A stretch of DNA of 64,000 nucleotides from Promicromonospora sp. MEB111 (GCF_030209445.1 NZ_JARVSD010000014.1:124001-188000), one strand, 5' to 3'. Numbered from the stretch's first letter, positions 1 to 12,314 are shown. Numbers and translations are program-made. Notes: generated from the sequence alone by a model not told the origin.

Positions 1-1
1 C

Positions 2-562
2 GAGTCCCTGTCGAACGCCCCTGTCGTGACCGTCGCGCCCGACGCCGAGCTGAGCGTCGAGAAGTCCGCCGTCTCGGTGGTCTCCGCCGCCGACAACAAG
101 GACTACCAGGCCGAGCTCGCCGCCCAGGAAGCCGAGGAGGCCGCTGAGGCGGCCGCCGCCGAGGCAGCAGAGGCCGCGGCCACCGCGGTGTCGACCGCCT
201 CCTCGTCCGTCGACGTCCCGGCGTCGGCGATCGGCAACTCCGTGATCTCCATCGCCAGCCGCTACATCGGCGTCCCGTACGTCTCCGGCGGCTCCAGCCC
301 GAGTGGTTTCGACTGCTCGGGCTTTACCTCGTACGTCTTCGCGCAGCTCGGCATCTCGCTGCCGCACTCGTCGTCGGCGCAGGCCGGCTACGGCACCCAG
401 GTGCCGGCGTCGCAGGCCCAGCCGGGCGACCTGATGTGGACCCCCGGTCACGTCTCGATCTACGCCGGTGGCAACACCATGATCGACGCGTCCAAGCCGG
501 GCACCGTGGTCGACTTCCGCACCATCTGGCAGTCGAACCCCACGTTCATCCGCCTGGGCTGA
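2..562 (+). CDS. Secreted NlpC/P60 endopeptidase, 5' truncated by window edge
   Basis: This is the C-terminal part of a cell-wall cysteine peptidase that would cut peptidoglycan stem peptides outside the membrane. The reading frame is open from base 2, so the GTG at 26 is probably an internal codon. An Ala/Glu-rich helical linker (roughly bases 80-200) precedes the NlpC/P60 domain. Visible catalytic motifs are FDCSGFTSYVF (Cys) and PGHVSIYAG (His). The protein ends TFIRLG. It is a close paralogue of the complete gene at 60699-61529, which carries the signal peptide missing here. A stem-loop terminator follows. Family assignment is secure; exact substrate is not. Confidence 0.9.
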   Translation, partial: ESLSNAPVVTVAPDAELSVEKSAVSVVSAADNKDYQAELAAQEAEEAAEAAAAEAAEAAATAVSTASSSVDVPASAIGNSVISIASRYIGVPYVSGGSSPSGFDCSGFTSYVFAQLGISLPHSSSAQAGYGTQVPASQAQPGDLMWTPGHVSIYAGGNTMIDASKPGTVVDFRTIWQSNPTFIRLG

Positions 563-582
563 TCGCAGCCACGCAGTACCGC

Positions 583-624
583 AGCAGAGCGCCTGTCCGG
601 GGAGATCCGGGCGGGCGCTCTGCT
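583..624 (+). terminator. Stem-loop terminator after NlpC/P60 gene
   Basis: Arms 583-600 and 607-624 pair over 18 bp with two mismatches that are G-U compatible in RNA, around a 6-nt loop. A weakly T-rich stretch follows. It sits 21 nt after the stop codon of the NlpC/P60 gene. Confidence 0.75.
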
Positions 625-725
625 TTGCCATCTTTCTGCCGTCTTTTTGCCTCCGGATACCCGTGGACCGCGCCCCGCCGGTAGCGTTGGAGGGCAAAGA
701 TGCACTGCTGAGGAAAGGACTGGCG

Positions 726-1706
726 ATGACACGATCCGAGGTCGTACTGGTCGGGGTGGACGGATCGGCCGCGAGTCTGCACGCGCTGGACTGGGCTACC
801 GCCTACGCGCACCGCGTGGGCTGGGCGCTGCACATCGTGTGCAGCTACTCACTGCCGTCGTTCACCGCCGCGTCGCTCGACGGCGGATACGCCGCCCTGG
901 ACGACACCACGATCCAGGAGGGCGCGAAGGCGGTCCTGGTCGAGGCGGAGAACCGCGTGGCCGACGCGGGGGTCCGCGCCACCACGGAGGTCGCGACCGG
1001 TGACGCCGCGGGCGTGCTCGTGGAGCTGTCCGCCGACTACGGGCTCGCCGTGGTCGGGACCCGGGGCCGGGGCGGGTTCACGGAGCGGCTGCTGGGCACG
1101 GTGTCGTCCGCGCTCCCCGCGCACGCGAAGTGCCCGGTGGTGGTGGTGCCGCTGCGCGCCGAGACCAACCGCGGCGTCTCCTGGACGCCGCCGGACCTCG
1201 CGGCGGACGAGCCGGCCGGTGCGCCGGCCGCCCTGGACGCCGAGGCGGGCGGGGTCGCCGAGATCCGGGAGGTGCGCCGCATCGTCGTCGGCGTGGACGG
1301 GTCGCCGCAGGCCGAGCGGGCGCTGCAGCACGCGATCGTGCAGGCCAACGCGTGGGGTGCGGAGCTGACCGCCGTCACGGGCGTGCCCGTGGGCAACGCC
1401 GGGATGCTGGCGTGGCTGCCGTCCTCGATCGACCGGGAGCAGGTGCTGGCCGACATCGGGGCCGGCATGGACGTGCTGATCGACCGGTACGAGGCGCAGA
1501 ACCCCGGGCTGCGGATCCGGCGGATCGTGCTCGACGGCACGGGCGCCGAGCTGCTGACGGAGTTCTCGACGGCGTCGGACCTCGTGGTCGTCGGCTCGCG
1601 CGGTCGCGGCGGCTTCCGCGGGCTGCTGCTGGGCTCGACGAGCCAGGCCGTGCTGCACCACGCGGCGTGCCCGGTGCTCGTGGTGAACAAGCACTGCCCG
1701 GACTGA
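726..1706 (+). CDS. Universal stress protein with tandem UspA domains
   Basis: A 326-residue cytoplasmic protein with two UspA folds in tandem, a common actinobacterial arrangement; such proteins bind ATP and act in stress or dormancy responses. Domain 1 (about residues 5-145) ends in GTRGRGGFTERLLG and domain 2 (about 175-322) in GSRGRGGFRGLLLG; both match the family's ATP-binding G-2x-G-9x-G(S/T) pattern. ATG 726 is chosen because AGGAAAGG lies about 7 nt upstream; upstream in-frame starts have no such site. The gene is monocistronic, ending at a perfect palindrome shared with the convergent aminotransferase. Confidence 0.92.
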   Translation: MTRSEVVLVGVDGSAASLHALDWATAYAHRVGWALHIVCSYSLPSFTAASLDGGYAALDDTTIQEGAKAVLVEAENRVADAGVRATTEVATGDAAGVLVELSADYGLAVVGTRGRGGFTERLLGTVSSALPAHAKCPVVVVPLRAETNRGVSWTPPDLAADEPAGAPAALDAEAGGVAEIREVRRIVVGVDGSPQAERALQHAIVQANAWGAELTAVTGVPVGNAGMLAWLPSSIDREQVLADIGAGMDVLIDRYEAQNPGLRIRRIVLDGTGAELLTEFSTASDLVVVGSRGRGGFRGLLLGSTSQAVLHHAACPVLVVNKHCPD

Positions 1707-1724
1707 CCCGCGCGGTGTCCCGGA

Positions 1725-1772
1725 ACGTGTCAGACCCTCAGGTCACCCGGGTGACCTGAGGGTCTGACACGT
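1725..1772. repeat. Perfect 48-nt palindrome, copy 1 of a three-copy family
   Basis: Arms 1725-1748 and 1749-1772 are exact reverse complements (24 bp each, no spacer). The centre reads AGGTCACCCGGGTGACCT and the ends ACGTGTCAGAC/GTCTGACACGT. It lies between the convergent usp and aminotransferase genes, so it could end transcription from both sides, but there is no U tract. Related copies are at 9691-9758 and 29404-29446. Confidence 0.85.
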
Positions 1773-1787
1773 CGGCGGGCCGGTGGG

Positions 1788-4632
<2,845 letters not shown>

Positions 4633-4719
4633 GACCCGCAGCCTAGGTCGGGTCCCGGGATCCTGCCGGTCCGCTCGCGGATATTGACAACCCGGACCGC
4701 GCGGCGCCCCGGCGACGGC

Positions 4720-5499
4720 CTATCTCTGCTCGATGACGCGGGGGAACCGCTCCGGCGGGGGACCGAACGCGGCGCGGGACTGCGCGATCACGGTGTGGCC
4801 GAGCGCGCGTGCTCCGATCAGGCCGACCACGGCGCCGATGCCGAACGGCAGGATGCGGCCGAGCAGCAGGCTGCCCTGCTTGGCGATCTGCTTCTTGATG
4901 AACTGGTGCGTCAGCGCCTTGTTCACGCGCTGCAGCGTGCCGCGCGGCATGCTCGTGAGCAGCACCTTGCCCCACGCGACGCCCGACCCGCCGATCGCGT
5001 CCTCGACGTCCTTCGCGCCCTTGTCACCGAGCACCGTGGCGAGCAGCAGCGCCCGCCGGCGTGGGACGTCCTGCACGTCGATCCCGTGCACGTCGGCCAC
5101 CGCGAGCGAGAACGCCGCGGACGACGCGAAGAACGTCGCCACGTCGCTCGTCGACAGCGCGACGCTCGCGGCCGTGCCGACCGCCGGGATCGCGGCGGCC
5201 GCGCCCACCGCGCTGCCCGTGGTCTGGATGACCCGCAGGTACTCCTTCTCCAGCAGCCGGATGATCTCTGCCGGTGAGGCGTCGGGGTTCCTGGCGCGCA
5301 CCTTGTCCACATGCTTGTGGATGGTCGCCGACGGGATGGTCACCGCCCGGTCGACCAGGTGGTCCAGCGGCCCGTCCGGTTTGTAGTTGAGCCAGTCCGC
5401 CTTGGTGACCTGCAGCGAGTCGTCCGGCTTGACCAGGGCGTCGCCCGGCGTCGCCCGGCCGTTGGACTCGGCCGCGGTCAGCTTCTTGTCGTCGGTCAT
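4720..5499 (-). CDS. Conserved actinobacterial membrane-associated protein (EcsC-like?)
   Basis: I do not firmly recognise this 259-residue protein. The middle (about residues 95-145) is a hydrophobic Ala/Gly-rich region with AIPAVGTAASVALSTSD, and a second hydrophobic stretch (about 205-235) contains LLGRILPFGIGAVVG. This resembles EcsC-family proteins in style but the match is weak. The rest is charged and helical, so it may sit on the inner face of the membrane. Its start lies 1 nt after the stop of the OsmC gene, implying co-expression and perhaps a stress-related role. No catalytic motif is evident. Confidence 0.75.
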   Translation of the reverse strand: MTDDKKLTAAESNGRATPGDALVKPDDSLQVTKADWLNYKPDGPLDHLVDRAVTIPSATIHKHVDKVRARNPDASPAEIIRLLEKEYLRVIQTTGSAVGAAAAIPAVGTAASVALSTSDVATFFASSAAFSLAVADVHGIDVQDVPRRRALLLATVLGDKGAKDVEDAIGGSGVAWGKVLLTSMPRGTLQRVNKALTHQFIKKQIAKQGSLLLGRILPFGIGAVVGLIGARALGHTVIAQSRAAFGPPPERFPRVIEQR

Positions 5500-5500
5500 G

Positions 5501-5980
5501 TCAGCCCTCCGGCTGGTTGAACTGCGCGTCCGGGATCTGGGCGCCCGCCTTGAGCGTGCGGCCCACCGTGCATGCCTTGTCGATCGATCGCTGGGCGATC
5601 GTCAGGAGCTTTGCCCGGTCCTCGTCGTCGAGGGCGGACAGGTCGATCTCGAACTTCTCGGTGAGCACCGGGTACCGGTCCTCGGCCATGTCCTTCGGGT
5701 CCTCGACCCGGATGGTGGTCTTGTAGTCGTCACCCAGACGGCGCGAGAACGCACGGTCGCTGCTCATCCCGGCGCACGCCGCGAGCGCGATCTTCAGCAG
5801 CTCGCCCGGCGTGAACACCGCGCCGGCGCTCGCCGGCCCGATCTCGACGCGGGCACCGCGGGCGGAGAAGCCCGTGTACGTCCGTGTGCCGTTGCGCTCC
5901 ACCCACAGCGGGTCGGTGGGCGAGGGGGTCACGGCGTCCTCGGTGCGCGCGGCGTCCGGGGTCGTGGTCTGCTCCGTCAT
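5501..5980 (-). CDS. OsmC/Ohr-family peroxiredoxin-like protein
   Basis: A 159-residue cytosolic OsmC-fold protein expected to reduce organic or other hydroperoxides with a cysteine pair. Both family cysteines are present: LAACAGM near residue 75 and KACTVGRTL near residue 137. Start ATG 5980 is preceded by GGAAGGA at good spacing; the upstream in-frame ATG (6016) lacks this. It is the first gene of a tight pair with the membrane-associated protein 1 nt downstream. Substrate cannot be told from the sequence. Confidence 0.88.
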   Translation of the reverse strand: MTEQTTTPDAARTEDAVTPSPTDPLWVERNGTRTYTGFSARGARVEIGPASAGAVFTPGELLKIALAACAGMSSDRAFSRRLGDDYKTTIRVEDPKDMAEDRYPVLTEKFEIDLSALDDEDRAKLLTIAQRSIDKACTVGRTLKAGAQIPDAQFNQPEG

Positions 5981-6147
5981 GGGGGTAATCCTTCCACTGG
6001 TCACCGACACGGTCACGGAGCTGGGCGCAGCGCGTCCCGGTCGGTCGCCTCGTGGTCAACGCGAACGGCGTCCGCGACGTTCCCGCTCGCCGCGCGGACC
6101 GGCCCGCTCGCCGCGCAGATCCACCCCTGCGCTGCGACGATTCTGCG

Positions 6148-6735
6148 ATGGGGGAGAACGTGAGCGGGACGCCGGCTGCGCCCGGCCCGGCGTCGGACAG
6201 CGGGAGCACGACGCCGGAGGGCGGGAAGGTCCTGTGGACGCCGGACTGGCGGGACGTCGTGAAGCGGCTGCTCGGTGTGGCGGGTGTGGTCCTGGCCGTG
6301 TGGCTGATCTACCTGTTCCTCGACGCGTTCCTGCCGCGCTGGTGGGCGCAGGTGATCGGCAACGCCGTGGACGGGTCGTTCGCCGCGGGCGCCTGGTGGG
6401 GGCTGGTGATCGGCGCCGTGTTCACGCTGGTCCCGGTGCTGTTCCTCGCGCAGGCGGTGCTCACCAGGCGGTCGTGGCAGGTGCGCGGCGGGTACCTCGC
6501 GGCGGCGGTCGTGTTCGCCGTGCCGAACCTGCTGACCCTGGGCATCGTGCTGGGCACCTCCAAGGCGGCGCACGCCGGCGAGCGGATCCTCGACGTGGAC
6601 GGTCCCGCGTTCCGCGGGGGGTCGGCGTGGGGCGCGGTGGCAGGTGGCGTGGTGGCGCTCGTGATCGTGACGATGACCGTGCTCTACCGACGGCGCGGGG
6701 CCCACATCAAGGAGCTGCGGGCGCAGCAGGGCTGA
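6148..6735 (+). CDS. Four-helix membrane protein of unknown function
   Basis: A 195-residue integral membrane protein with four predicted spans: about residues 40-60 (LLGVAGVVLAVWLIYLFL), 75-100, 110-135 and 160-180, after a short Pro/Ser/Gly-rich cytoplasmic N-terminus. It ends in a basic YRRRGAHIKELRAQQG tail. No named family is recognised. ATG 6148 is chosen over an in-frame GTG at 6052 because the extra residues are Arg/Asp-rich and look like untranslated DNA. It lies 51 nt before thyA and may be transcribed with it, though no functional link is apparent. Confidence 0.75.
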   Translation: MGENVSGTPAAPGPASDSGSTTPEGGKVLWTPDWRDVVKRLLGVAGVVLAVWLIYLFLDAFLPRWWAQVIGNAVDGSFAAGAWWGLVIGAVFTLVPVLFLAQAVLTRRSWQVRGGYLAAAVVFAVPNLLTLGIVLGTSKAAHAGERILDVDGPAFRGGSAWGAVAGGVVALVIVTMTVLYRRRGAHIKELRAQQG

Positions 6736-6786
6736 CGGCGGCAGGTCTCCGGGGCTCGCGCGAGGGGCGGACGTAGGCTTGCCCCC

Positions 6787-7590
6787 ATGACCGAGATCGA
6801 CACCCCGTACGAGGACCTGCTCCGCGACGTGCTCGCCACCGGGACCCGCAAGGGCGACCGGACCGGCACGGGCACGCGCAGCGTGTTCGGGCGGCAGATC
6901 CGGTACGACCTGGCGCAGGGGTTCCCGCTGATCACCACCAAGCGCGTGCACCTCAAGTCGGTCGTGTACGAGCTGCTGTGGTTCCTGCGCGGCGACTCCA
7001 ACGTGCACTGGCTGCAGGAGCGCGGCGTGAAGATCTGGGACGACTGGGCCGACGAGTCCGGCGAGCTGGGCCCGGTGTACGGCGTCCAGTGGCGCTCCTG
7101 GCCCACGCCCGACGGCGGGCACGTGGACCAGATCGCGAAGGTCGTCGAGCAGATCCGCACCAACCCGGACTCGCGGCGGCACGTCGTCACGGCCTGGAAC
7201 CCGGCCGAGGTGGACGACATGGCCCTGCCGCCGTGCCACGCCCTGTTCCAGTTCTACGTGGCCGACGGCAAGCTGAGCTGCCAGCTCTACCAGCGCTCGG
7301 CGGACCTGTTCCTCGGGGTGCCGTTCAACATCGCCTCCTACGCGCTGCTCACGCACATGGTCGCGGCGCAGACCGGCCTCGACGTCGGCGAGTTCGTGTG
7401 GACCGGCGGCGACGTGCACATCTACGACAACCACGTGGAGCAGGTCGAGACGCAGCTCGCGCGCGACCCGTACCCGTACCCGTCGCTGCGGCTGGCCCCG
7501 CGCGACTCGATCTTCGACTACGAGTTCGAGGACGTCGAGGTGCTGGGCTACGTGTCGCACCCCACCATCAAGGCCCCGATCGCCGTCTGA
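6787..7590 (+). CDS. thyA: Thymidylate synthase
   Basis: Converts dUMP to dTMP with methylene-THF, which is oxidised to DHF. The 267-residue length is that of classical ThyA. Landmarks: [11 protein letters not shown] near the N-terminus, the catalytic cysteine in [33 protein letters not shown], and the C-terminal [10 protein letters not shown] ending. The stop codon overlaps the start of folA by one base (TGATG), so the enzyme that makes DHF and the one that recycles it are translationally coupled. Confidence 0.98.
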   Translation: MTEIDTPYEDLLRDVLATGTRKGDRTGTGTRSVFGRQIRYDLAQGFPLITTKRVHLKSVVYELLWFLRGDSNVHWLQERGVKIWDDWADESGELGPVYGVQWRSWPTPDGGHVDQIAKVVEQIRTNPDSRRHVVTAWNPAEVDDMALPPCHALFQFYVADGKLSCQLYQRSADLFLGVPFNIASYALLTHMVAAQTGLDVGEFVWTGGDVHIYDNHVEQVETQLARDPYPYPSLRLAPRDSIFDYEFEDVEVLGYVSHPTIKAPIAV

Positions 7591-8105
7591 TGATCGGGCT
7601 CATCTGGGGACAGGCGCGCGACGCCGCAGGCCGGTCCGTCATCGGCGCGGGCGGCGACATCCCGTGGCACGTGCCGGAGGACTTCGCGCACTTCAAGCGG
7701 ACGACGGCGGGACACCCCGTGGTGATGGGCCGGCTCACGTGGGAGTCGCTGCCCAAGCGGCCCCTGCCCGGCCGGACCAACATCGTGGTCTCGTCGCGCG
7801 GTGCCCACGGGGTGCCGGACGCCGCCGACGGCGTCGTGGCGGCCGGGACGCTCGGCGAGGCGCTCACGGTGGCCGCCGACGCACCCGGCGGGGACGAGAT
7901 CTGGGTGATCGGCGGGTCGCAGGTCTACCACGAGGCGATGCCTGTCGCCGACGTCCTGGAGGTCAGCGAGATCAACACGGAGGTCGAGGGCGACGTCTAC
8001 GCCCCGGAGATCGGCCCGGAGTGGTCGGTCGCCGCCGCGACGGACTGGACGACGTCGTCCTCCGGGCTGCGGTTCCGGCACCTGACCTACCGCCGCGCGG
8101 GGTAG
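7590..8105 (+). CDS. folA: Dihydrofolate reductase
   Basis: A 171-residue NADPH-dependent reductase regenerating tetrahydrofolate. Visible: [11 protein letters not shown] at the N-terminus, GDIPWHVPEDFAHFK (substrate loop with acidic residue), VVMGRLTWESL, LPGRTNIVVSS and IWVIGGSQVYHEAM. ATG 7590 overlaps the thyA stop. It completes a thymidylate cycle module. Folds and length match bacterial DHFR; no anomaly is seen. Confidence 0.97.
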   Translation: MIGLIWGQARDAAGRSVIGAGGDIPWHVPEDFAHFKRTTAGHPVVMGRLTWESLPKRPLPGRTNIVVSSRGAHGVPDAADGVVAAGTLGEALTVAADAPGGDEIWVIGGSQVYHEAMPVADVLEVSEINTEVEGDVYAPEIGPEWSVAAATDWTTSSSGLRFRHLTYRRAG

Positions 8106-8127
8106 CCCCGCGCGGCGGACGAGCAGG

Positions 8128-9618
8128 TCAGACCAGGTCGCGGACCGCCGCGTACTGCTCGCGCACGACCGGCTTCGGGTCGGCCGCGAGGGTCGTCGCG
8201 ATCGTCGTCGACCAGGCGGGGGGCGCGACGTCGGCCGAGCCGTCCGCGGCGGAGGATGCCGCGAGCGTCCAGGCCGCCTGACGCGCGGCGCCGTCGGCCA
8301 CGTACTCGCCCGGCTCGGGGATACCGATGGGGAGCCCGAAGACCTGCGGGGCGATCTGCTGCACGGCGGGGGACTGGGCCGCCCCACCGATCAGCATCAC
8401 GCGCTCCACCGAGACACCCTGCGCCCGCAGCGCGTCGAGGCCGTCCGCGAGCCCGCACAGCATGCCCTCGATGTAGGCGCGGGCCAGGTGGGAGCGGGTC
8501 GACGTGGCCAGGCGGATGCCGTGCAGCGTGCCGGTCGCGTCGGGCCGGTTGGGCGTGCGCTCGCCCTCCAGGTACGGCACGAGCACGAGGCCGTCGGAGC
8601 CGGGCGGGGCCTGGAGCGCGAGCCCGGCCAGCTCGTCGAAGTCGACGCCGAGCACCTCGCGGGCCGCGTCGAGCACGCGCGCCGCGTTGAGCGTGACGGC
8701 GAGCATGAGCGCGTTGCCGGTCGCGTCGGCGAAGCCGTTGATAGCGCCGGAACCGTCGGCGGTGCGCTTGGGGGCGACGGCGGAGACGACGCCCGACGTG
8801 CCGATCGAGATGGCGATGTCGCCCGGCGTCATGCCGAGCCCGAGGGACGCGCCGGCGTTGTCGCCCGCGCCGGGCCCGATGAGGGCGCCGCCGTCGACGT
8901 CGGAGCCCGCGACGGACGGGTGCGCCACAGCGCCGGCCTCGGCCGCGCCGACGACGCGCGGCAGCACCACGTCGGTGCGGCCCAGGGCACGTTCGAGCAG
9001 GTCGGCGCGGTACTCGCCGACGGCGGCGTCGTAGTACCCGGTGCCCGAGGCGTCCGAGCGGTCCGTGAACAGCTTGTCGAGCTGCGGCCCCAGCGGCGCC
9101 GTCGGGTCGCCCGCGGGCCCGTACCCCGCGATGCGCCAGGACAGCCAGTCGTGGGGGAGCGCGACGGCGGCGACGCGCGCCGCGTTCTCCGGCTCGTTGT
9201 CGTGCAGCCAGCGCAGCTTGGTGACGGTGAGGGAGGCGACGAGCACCGAGCCGACGGCGTCGGCCCAGGCCTGGGCGCCCGCCGCGCGGTCGCCGTCGCC
9301 CAGCTCGGTGATCAGGGCCTCGGCCGACGGAGCGGAGCGGTTGTCGTTCCACAGCAGCGCCGGCCGGACGACGTTGCCGTCGGCGTCGAGCGTGACCATG
9401 CCGTGCTGCTGGCCGCCCACGGACAGGGCCGCGACGTCGGCCAGGCCGCCCGCGGCGGCCGCCGCCTCCTGGAAGGCGTCCCACCAGCGCCGCGGGTCCA
9501 CCTCCGTGCCGTCCGGGTGCTTGGCGGAGCCGGTCCGGACCAGCGCTCCGGTCTCGGCGTCGCGCACGACGATCTTGCAGGACTGCGTGGACGTGTCCAC
9601 ACCGGCGACGAGGGGCAT
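8128..9618 (-). CDS. xylB: Xylulokinase
   Basis: FGGY-family kinase phosphorylating D-xylulose to xylulose-5-phosphate, feeding the pentose phosphate pathway. The 496-residue protein begins [18 protein letters not shown] (phosphate-binding loop), has [10 protein letters not shown] with residues for sugar contact, [10 protein letters not shown] and a C-terminal [17 protein letters not shown] nucleotide-binding motif. Start 9618 is chosen because GGAG lies just upstream and the family motif starts immediately; an upstream in-frame start adds a Pro-rich stretch. It is downstream of xylA on the same strand, with a large hairpin in the 146-nt gap. Confidence 0.95.
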   Translation of the reverse strand: MPLVAGVDTSTQSCKIVVRDAETGALVRTGSAKHPDGTEVDPRRWWDAFQEAAAAAGGLADVAALSVGGQQHGMVTLDADGNVVRPALLWNDNRSAPSAEALITELGDGDRAAGAQAWADAVGSVLVASLTVTKLRWLHDNEPENAARVAAVALPHDWLSWRIAGYGPAGDPTAPLGPQLDKLFTDRSDASGTGYYDAAVGEYRADLLERALGRTDVVLPRVVGAAEAGAVAHPSVAGSDVDGGALIGPGAGDNAGASLGLGMTPGDIAISIGTSGVVSAVAPKRTADGSGAINGFADATGNALMLAVTLNAARVLDAAREVLGVDFDELAGLALQAPPGSDGLVLVPYLEGERTPNRPDATGTLHGIRLATSTRSHLARAYIEGMLCGLADGLDALRAQGVSVERVMLIGGAAQSPAVQQIAPQVFGLPIGIPEPGEYVADGAARQAAWTLAASSAADGSADVAPPAWSTTIATTLAADPKPVVREQYAAVRDLV

Positions 9619-9690
9619 CGGTGCTCCAGGAGGTGGTTCGTGAGGGGGAGAGGCGACTGACACGCTACCGCGCTGGGTTCAGGCGCCGGA

Positions 9691-9758
9691 CCGTCCCCGC
9701 ACGTGTCAGACGCACAGGTCACCCGGGTGACCTGTACGTCTGACACGTGCGGGGACGG
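9691..9758. repeat. 68-nt near-perfect palindrome between xylA and xylB, family copy 2
   Basis: Arms 9691-9724 and 9725-9758 (34 bp) differ at one position, which is C-A in the plus strand but G-U in minus-strand RNA, the sense of xylAB transcription. The core is the same AGGTCACCCGGGTGACCT as at 1725-1772, with an extra CCGTCCCCGC outer stem. It could attenuate transcription into xylB or protect the upstream xylA message. Confidence 0.85.
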
Positions 9759-9764
9759 GGCGGG

Positions 9765-10919
9765 TCAGCCGATCAGGTGGTTCAGGGCGAGCTGGTGCAG
9801 ACGGACCAGGCCGTAGTCCCGCTCGGCCAGGGCGTCGACGTCGGGGTCGGCCTCGGCGAGGAAGGAGTCGAACGACTCGCCCTCGGCCAGCGTCGACTGG
9901 CCGAGCTCGAAGATCCCGGCGTGCTCGAAGGCGGCCTGGACCTCGGGGTCCTCGCGGTACTGCTTCGCCTTGGCGGCGAGCAGGTCGTACGTCTTCATGT
10001 TGGCCGCGGCCGACTCCCACACGCCGTCGAGGTACTCGGTGCGCGAGGGCTTGTAGTCGAAGTGGCGCGGGCCCTCGTAGCGGGGGCCGCCGTTCGGGAA
10101 GCCGTTCTCCAGCAGGTCCACCGTGAAGAACGCGGAGAGCAGGTCACCGTGGCCGAACACGAGGTCCTGGTCGTACTTGGGGCCGTGCTGACCGTTGAGG
10201 TCGATGTGGAACAGCTTGCCCACGTGCAGCGCCAGGGCGATGCCGTGCGTGTAGTTCAGGCCGGCCATCTGCTCGTGGCCCACCTCGGGGTTGAGGCCCA
10301 CGATGTCGGCGTTGTCGAGCGAGTCGATCAGCGCGATGGCGTGACCGATCGTCGGCAGGAAGATGTCGCCGCGCGGCTCGTTGGGCTTGGGCTCCAGGGC
10401 GATCTTGAGCCCGTAGCCCTTCTCCTTGATGTACGAGGCGACGGTGTCGATGCCCTCGGCGTAGCGCGCGTGCGCGGCGTTGAGGTCCTTCGAGTTGTCG
10501 TACTCGGTACCCTCGCGGCCACCCCACATGACGAACGTGGACGCGCCCATGTCGGCGGCCAGGTCGACGTTGCGCAGCACCTTGCGCAGGCCGAAGCGGC
10601 GCACGTCGCGGTTGTTGGACGTGAACGCGCCGTCCTTGAAGACGGGGTGCGTGAACGTGTTGGTGGTGACCATCTCGCAGACCAGGCCGGTGTCGGCGGA
10701 GGCCTTCTTGACGGAGTCGATGTGCTTCTGGCGCTCGGCGTCGTCCGAGCCGAAGGGGTAGACGTCGTTGTCGTGGAACGTGAAGCCCCAGGCACCGAGG
10801 TCGGCGAGCTTGCGGACCGACTCGGCCGGGTCCAGCTCGGGGCGGGTCGCCGTACCGAAGGGGTCGGCGGCGGGCCAGCCGACGGTCCACAGGCCGAACG
10901 AGTACTTGATGTCGCTCAC
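9765..10919 (-). CDS. xylA: Xylose isomerase (class I, actinobacterial type)
   Basis: Interconverts D-xylose and D-xylulose (and glucose/fructose) using two divalent metals. At 384 residues it is the size of the Streptomyces-type class I enzymes. Landmarks: [12 protein letters not shown] (catalytic His), [30 protein letters not shown] (metal Glu/Lys), [16 protein letters not shown] and [24 protein letters not shown] split across the metal site (Asp/His ligands). GTG start with GAGGAGA upstream. It is divergent from xylR and upstream of xylB, the standard local-repressor arrangement. Confidence 0.97.
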   Translation of the reverse strand: MSDIKYSFGLWTVGWPAADPFGTATRPELDPAESVRKLADLGAWGFTFHDNDVYPFGSDDAERQKHIDSVKKASADTGLVCEMVTTNTFTHPVFKDGAFTSNNRDVRRFGLRKVLRNVDLAADMGASTFVMWGGREGTEYDNSKDLNAAHARYAEGIDTVASYIKEKGYGLKIALEPKPNEPRGDIFLPTIGHAIALIDSLDNADIVGLNPEVGHEQMAGLNYTHGIALALHVGKLFHIDLNGQHGPKYDQDLVFGHGDLLSAFFTVDLLENGFPNGGPRYEGPRHFDYKPSRTEYLDGVWESAAANMKTYDLLAAKAKQYREDPEVQAAFEHAGIFELGQSTLAEGESFDSFLAEADPDVDALAERDYGLVRLHQLALNHLIG

Positions 10920-10960
10920 GGGGTCTCCTCATCGAGGGCGGCCCCGGCATGCGGCGCCGC

Positions 10961-10984
10961 ATTTGTTGTACGGATGAACTATTA
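10961..10984. promoter_or_regulatory. Putative XylR operator/promoter region
   Basis: The 90-nt divergent gap between xylA and xylR contains an A/T-richer imperfect inverted repeat, TTTGTTGTACGGATGAACTA. Position between divergent sugar genes and a ROK repressor suggests the operator. The symmetry is imperfect, so the call is tentative. Confidence 0.45.
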
Positions 10985-11009
10985 CGCGGGCCTCGGCTAG
11001 AGTCAAGGC

Positions 11010-12263
11010 GTGACCACCGCCGGGACCGCACACGAGACCACGACGCGGACGGGCCCCGCCGCGGCCCGCCAGCACTCCCTGCGCGAGCACAACCTGGAGC
11101 TCGTCGCCCGCGCCGTGTTCGAGGGGCCGGAACCACTCTCGCGCGCGGGGGTGGCCGCCGCGACCGGTCTGGCTCGCGCCACGGTGTCCACGCTGGTGGA
11201 CCAGCTCGTGGCCGCCCGGCTCGTCCGCGAGCTGCCCGCCGTGACCGGCGGCCGGGCCGGACGGCCCGCCGTCCCGCTGGTCCCGGCGCCGCGGTCCGTG
11301 GTGGGCCTCGGGCTCGAGGTGAACGTCGACTACCTCGGCGCGCGTGTGCTCGATCTCACCGGCGACGTCGTGGTCGACCGCGTGGTCCCGGGCGCGCTCC
11401 ACGACAGCGACCCGGCCGTGGTGCTGCGGCGGCTCGGCGAGCTCGCCCGCGAGGTGTCCGACGGCGTCGCCGCCTCCGGCATGACCGTCGCCGGCGCGCG
11501 GCTCGCCCTGCCCGGCCTGGTGGACCCTCGCACCGGCCTGCTCGAGGTCGCGCCCAACCTGGGCTGGTCCACGCTCGACCCGGTCCCGCCGCTCGGCCTC
11601 GGCGACCTGCCCGTCCGCATCGCCAACGAGGCCAAGCTCGCGGCGCTCGCGGAGCTCGCCGGCGGCTCCGACGTCGCGGCGCCGGACTCGTTCGTCTTCG
11701 TCTCGGGCGATGTCGGCATCGGCGCCGCCATCGTCGTCGACCGGGCGCTCTTCCTGGGGGAGCGGGGCTGGAACGGCGAGATCGGGCATGTCGTCGTCGA
11801 CCCCGCCGGGCCGCGCTGCTCCTGCGGCGCGTTCGGCTGCCTGGAGCAGTACGCCGGCAAGGAGGCGATGATGCGCGCGGCCGGCCTACCGACGGACGCC
11901 CCGCTCGCCGCGCTCGTCGCCCTGCTCACCGAGCGGGACGCCGCCGCCCGCGGCGGTTCCGGCGTCGTCGCGCGCGCTGGGTCCGCCGCCGCAGCCCTGC
12001 CCGCCGGCCGCGCCCTCGGCTCGGCGCTCGCGGACTTCGTGAACCTGCTCGACGTGTCCACCATCGTGCTGGGCGGCGCCTACACCGAGCTGCTGCCGTG
12101 GCTCCGCGCCGACGTCGAGGCCGTGCTCGCCGACCGCGTGCTCGCCGCGCCGTTCGTCGACCTGGAGGTGCGGGCTGCGCAGGCCGGCCCGCAGGCCGCG
12201 CTCACGGGCGGCGCGCGCGAGGTGCTGCGCGCGGTGCTCGCGGACCCGGCCGCCTGGGTCTGA
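11010..12263 (+). CDS. xylR: ROK-family repressor of xylose genes
   Basis: A 417-residue regulator with an N-terminal winged helix (about residues 20-85, SRAGVAAATGLARATVSTLV as recognition region) and a C-terminal ROK sugar-kinase-like domain. The ROK cysteine-rich zinc motif CSCGAFGCLEQYAG is present near residue 273, as is the VSGDVGIGAAIV nucleotide-type loop. It would repress xylA/xylB without xylose. GTG 11010 begins the protein; it is divergent from xylA across 90 nt. It converges on the GntR gene with a 51-nt gap in which I see no strong hairpin. Confidence 0.9.
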   Translation: MTTAGTAHETTTRTGPAAARQHSLREHNLELVARAVFEGPEPLSRAGVAAATGLARATVSTLVDQLVAARLVRELPAVTGGRAGRPAVPLVPAPRSVVGLGLEVNVDYLGARVLDLTGDVVVDRVVPGALHDSDPAVVLRRLGELAREVSDGVAASGMTVAGARLALPGLVDPRTGLLEVAPNLGWSTLDPVPPLGLGDLPVRIANEAKLAALAELAGGSDVAAPDSFVFVSGDVGIGAAIVVDRALFLGERGWNGEIGHVVVDPAGPRCSCGAFGCLEQYAGKEAMMRAAGLPTDAPLAALVALLTERDAAARGGSGVVARAGSAAAALPAGRALGSALADFVNLLDVSTIVLGGAYTELLPWLRADVEAVLADRVLAAPFVDLEVRAAQAGPQAALTGGAREVLRAVLADPAAWV

Positions 12264-12314
12264 CGCGGGGCCGCCGCCGGGCCGTGGCGGGCCTGGCGCA
12301 GGTCCGACCAGCGG

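Noticed and set aside
26-562. GTG at 26 as the start of the first NlpC/P60 gene
   Set aside because: The frame is open upstream to the window edge and the paralogue shows that the signal peptide is missing, so the gene is truncated.
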